A stretch of DNA of 64,000 nucleotides, taken from NCBI RefSeq assembly GCF_000423925.1, contig NZ_AUIX01000017.1:62001-126000 (forward strand). The letters run 5' to 3'. Position numbers and translations under genes: made by a program. This DNA is from Butyrivibrio sp. VCD2006 (GTDB lineage: Bacteria; Bacillota; Clostridia; Lachnospirales; Lachnospiraceae). This document shows positions 63,367 through 64,000 of the stretch, piece by piece. The first letter of the stretch is position 1. Each line of letters begins with the position of its first letter. Under the pieces are notes generated by a model. The model searched no databases. It had not been told where the DNA came from and was given only the letters and a program-made list of their open reading frames with translations.

Positions 63367-64000
63367 TTATTCCAACAGCCTTAGCGAATACTCATAGGCA
63401 AACAGAGCATCCTTATCATCAAGTGTTATATTAAAAAGCTGCTTCATTTTATCGAAGCGGTAGAACAGAGTGGACTTATGTATGAAAAGCGCATTTGCAG
63501 TAGCAGGTGCGCTTCTATTATTGTCAAAATAGGCCTGCAGGGTACTTATGTAATTTGTGCCATGTTCATCGTCATGCTTTTTCATGAACTTGATGGAAGG
63601 GTGGATGGAGGCTTCCACAAGAGCCTGTTTATTGAGGCTCTTTAAGATATTCTTTAAATAATAGTCGTTATAATAATAGAGTGGAGACTTGCCGGGCTCG
63701 CTTGAAATCTGGGATAAAAGCCCCTGGCACTGATTGTGATAGGCGGAACTGTCGATAAGCTTGTCATAGGGATAGCTTACAGTTCCTATCATGTGGTTCA
63801 TCGTGAGGAAAGTAATGATTCTTTGCTCAGTTCCGGCATTCATGCGCTCCATATCCGAGGTCGAGACCAGCGTAATGAAGCGGCTTCCAAATATACCTGT
63901 AATGCTGTTGGTGAAAATGGTGGAGAGCTGCTGTATGTAGTAGTGATAGTTCATCAAACGCTCTGATTCAGTGGAAAAACAACATGCCAATATAAAGAAA
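63367..64000 (-). CDS. CdaR/PucR-type transcriptional regulator, C-terminal part
   Basis: The frame stays open to the right edge, so the N-terminus is outside the window. The last 60 or so residues are the PucR C-terminal helix-turn-helix: LQAYFDNNRSAPATANALFIHKSTLFYRFDKM, where NR-S-x-T-A-x-L-F-I-H-x-x-T-L-x-Y-R is the family pattern. The part before it looks like the CdaR GGDEF-like domain. Such proteins control carbohydrate or purine catabolic genes. It converges on the DUF4015 gene with only five bases between the stops. Confidence 0.85.
   Translation of the reverse strand, partial: FFILACCFSTESERLMNYHYYIQQLSTIFTNSITGIFGSRFITLVSTSDMERMNAGTEQRIITFLTMNHMIGTVSYPYDKLIDSSAYHNQCQGLLSQISSEPGKSPLYYYNDYYLKNILKSLNKQALVEASIHPSIKFMKKHDDEHGTNYISTLQAYFDNNRSAPATANALFIHKSTLFYRFDKMKQLFNITLDDKDALFAYEYSLRLLE

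Overview
The window looks like a piece of a low-GC, anaerobic, polysaccharide-degrading Firmicute of the family Lachnospiraceae, most likely a Butyrivibrio or Pseudobutyrivibrio. The reasons are the anaerobic ribonucleotide reductase, cellobiose phosphorylase, many xylan-active enzymes, lipoprotein glycoside hydrolases with acidic linkers, CUT1 sugar transporters without their own ATPase, and the clustered palindrome repeats. There is no rRNA, tRNA, CRISPR array, prophage or transposase gene that I can see. The genus is an inference from gene content.

Region 1 (1-9.1 kb) holds housekeeping and sensory genes: the end of nrdD, an XRE-type regulator, oligoendopeptidase F, an orphan sugar-binding lipoprotein followed directly by a chemotaxis receptor, metF, a CheY-like regulator and hypA.

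Region 2 (9.1-14.6 kb) is a plasmid-type replication and partition module inside otherwise chromosomal content. It comprises an AT-rich gene-free stretch full of ACATCA/TGATGT motifs, parA, a proline-rich ParB-like partner, an array of about fifteen TAGTAG-type iterons, and a Rep_3 initiator with an iteron copy over its ribosome binding site. Together with the core genes around it, this suggests the replicon is a chromid or megaplasmid and that its origin lies here. A 14-16 base motif recurs at 3462, 10107 and 17615 and is a candidate partition site.

Region 3 (14.6-21.3 kb) carries a Crh-like HPr homologue, an SGNH hydrolase, a GNAT acetyltransferase with a dihydrouridine synthase, a 49-residue small protein, HU, a membrane-anchored acidic protein, a MATE exporter and a stand-alone RelA/SpoT-type HD hydrolase.

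Region 4 (21.3-28.8 kb) is a cello-oligosaccharide module: cellobiose phosphorylase divergent from a LacI regulator, then a CUT1 binding protein and two permeases.

Region 5 (28.8-58.2 kb) is a xylan locus. A carboxylesterase-GH43 fusion diverges from two GH43 enzymes. An AraC regulator diverges from a GH10 xylanase that opens a roughly 20 kb co-directional run. That run contains an unusual transport/sensing cluster: an anchored binding protein with two carbohydrate-binding-like domains, two permease pairs, an NHL-TPR membrane protein, a Yip1-like protein, a DUF5696-type protein and a second binding protein. It continues with a U32-like protein, an SGNH esterase and a GH3 beta-xylosidase, and a GH5 endoglucanase follows. 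TAGCAA boxes in both divergent promoters fit one AraC-controlled regulon. Extracellular GH10 and GH5 would cut the polymer, the CUT1 systems would import oligomers, and cytoplasmic esterase, GH43, GH3 and phosphorylase would finish them.

Region 6 (58.3-64 kb) holds an L,D-transpeptidase, a polar amino-acid ABC transporter, a possible structured RNA, a TSCPD-domain protein, an exported DUF4015 glycosidase-like protein and the end of a CdaR/PucR-type regulator.
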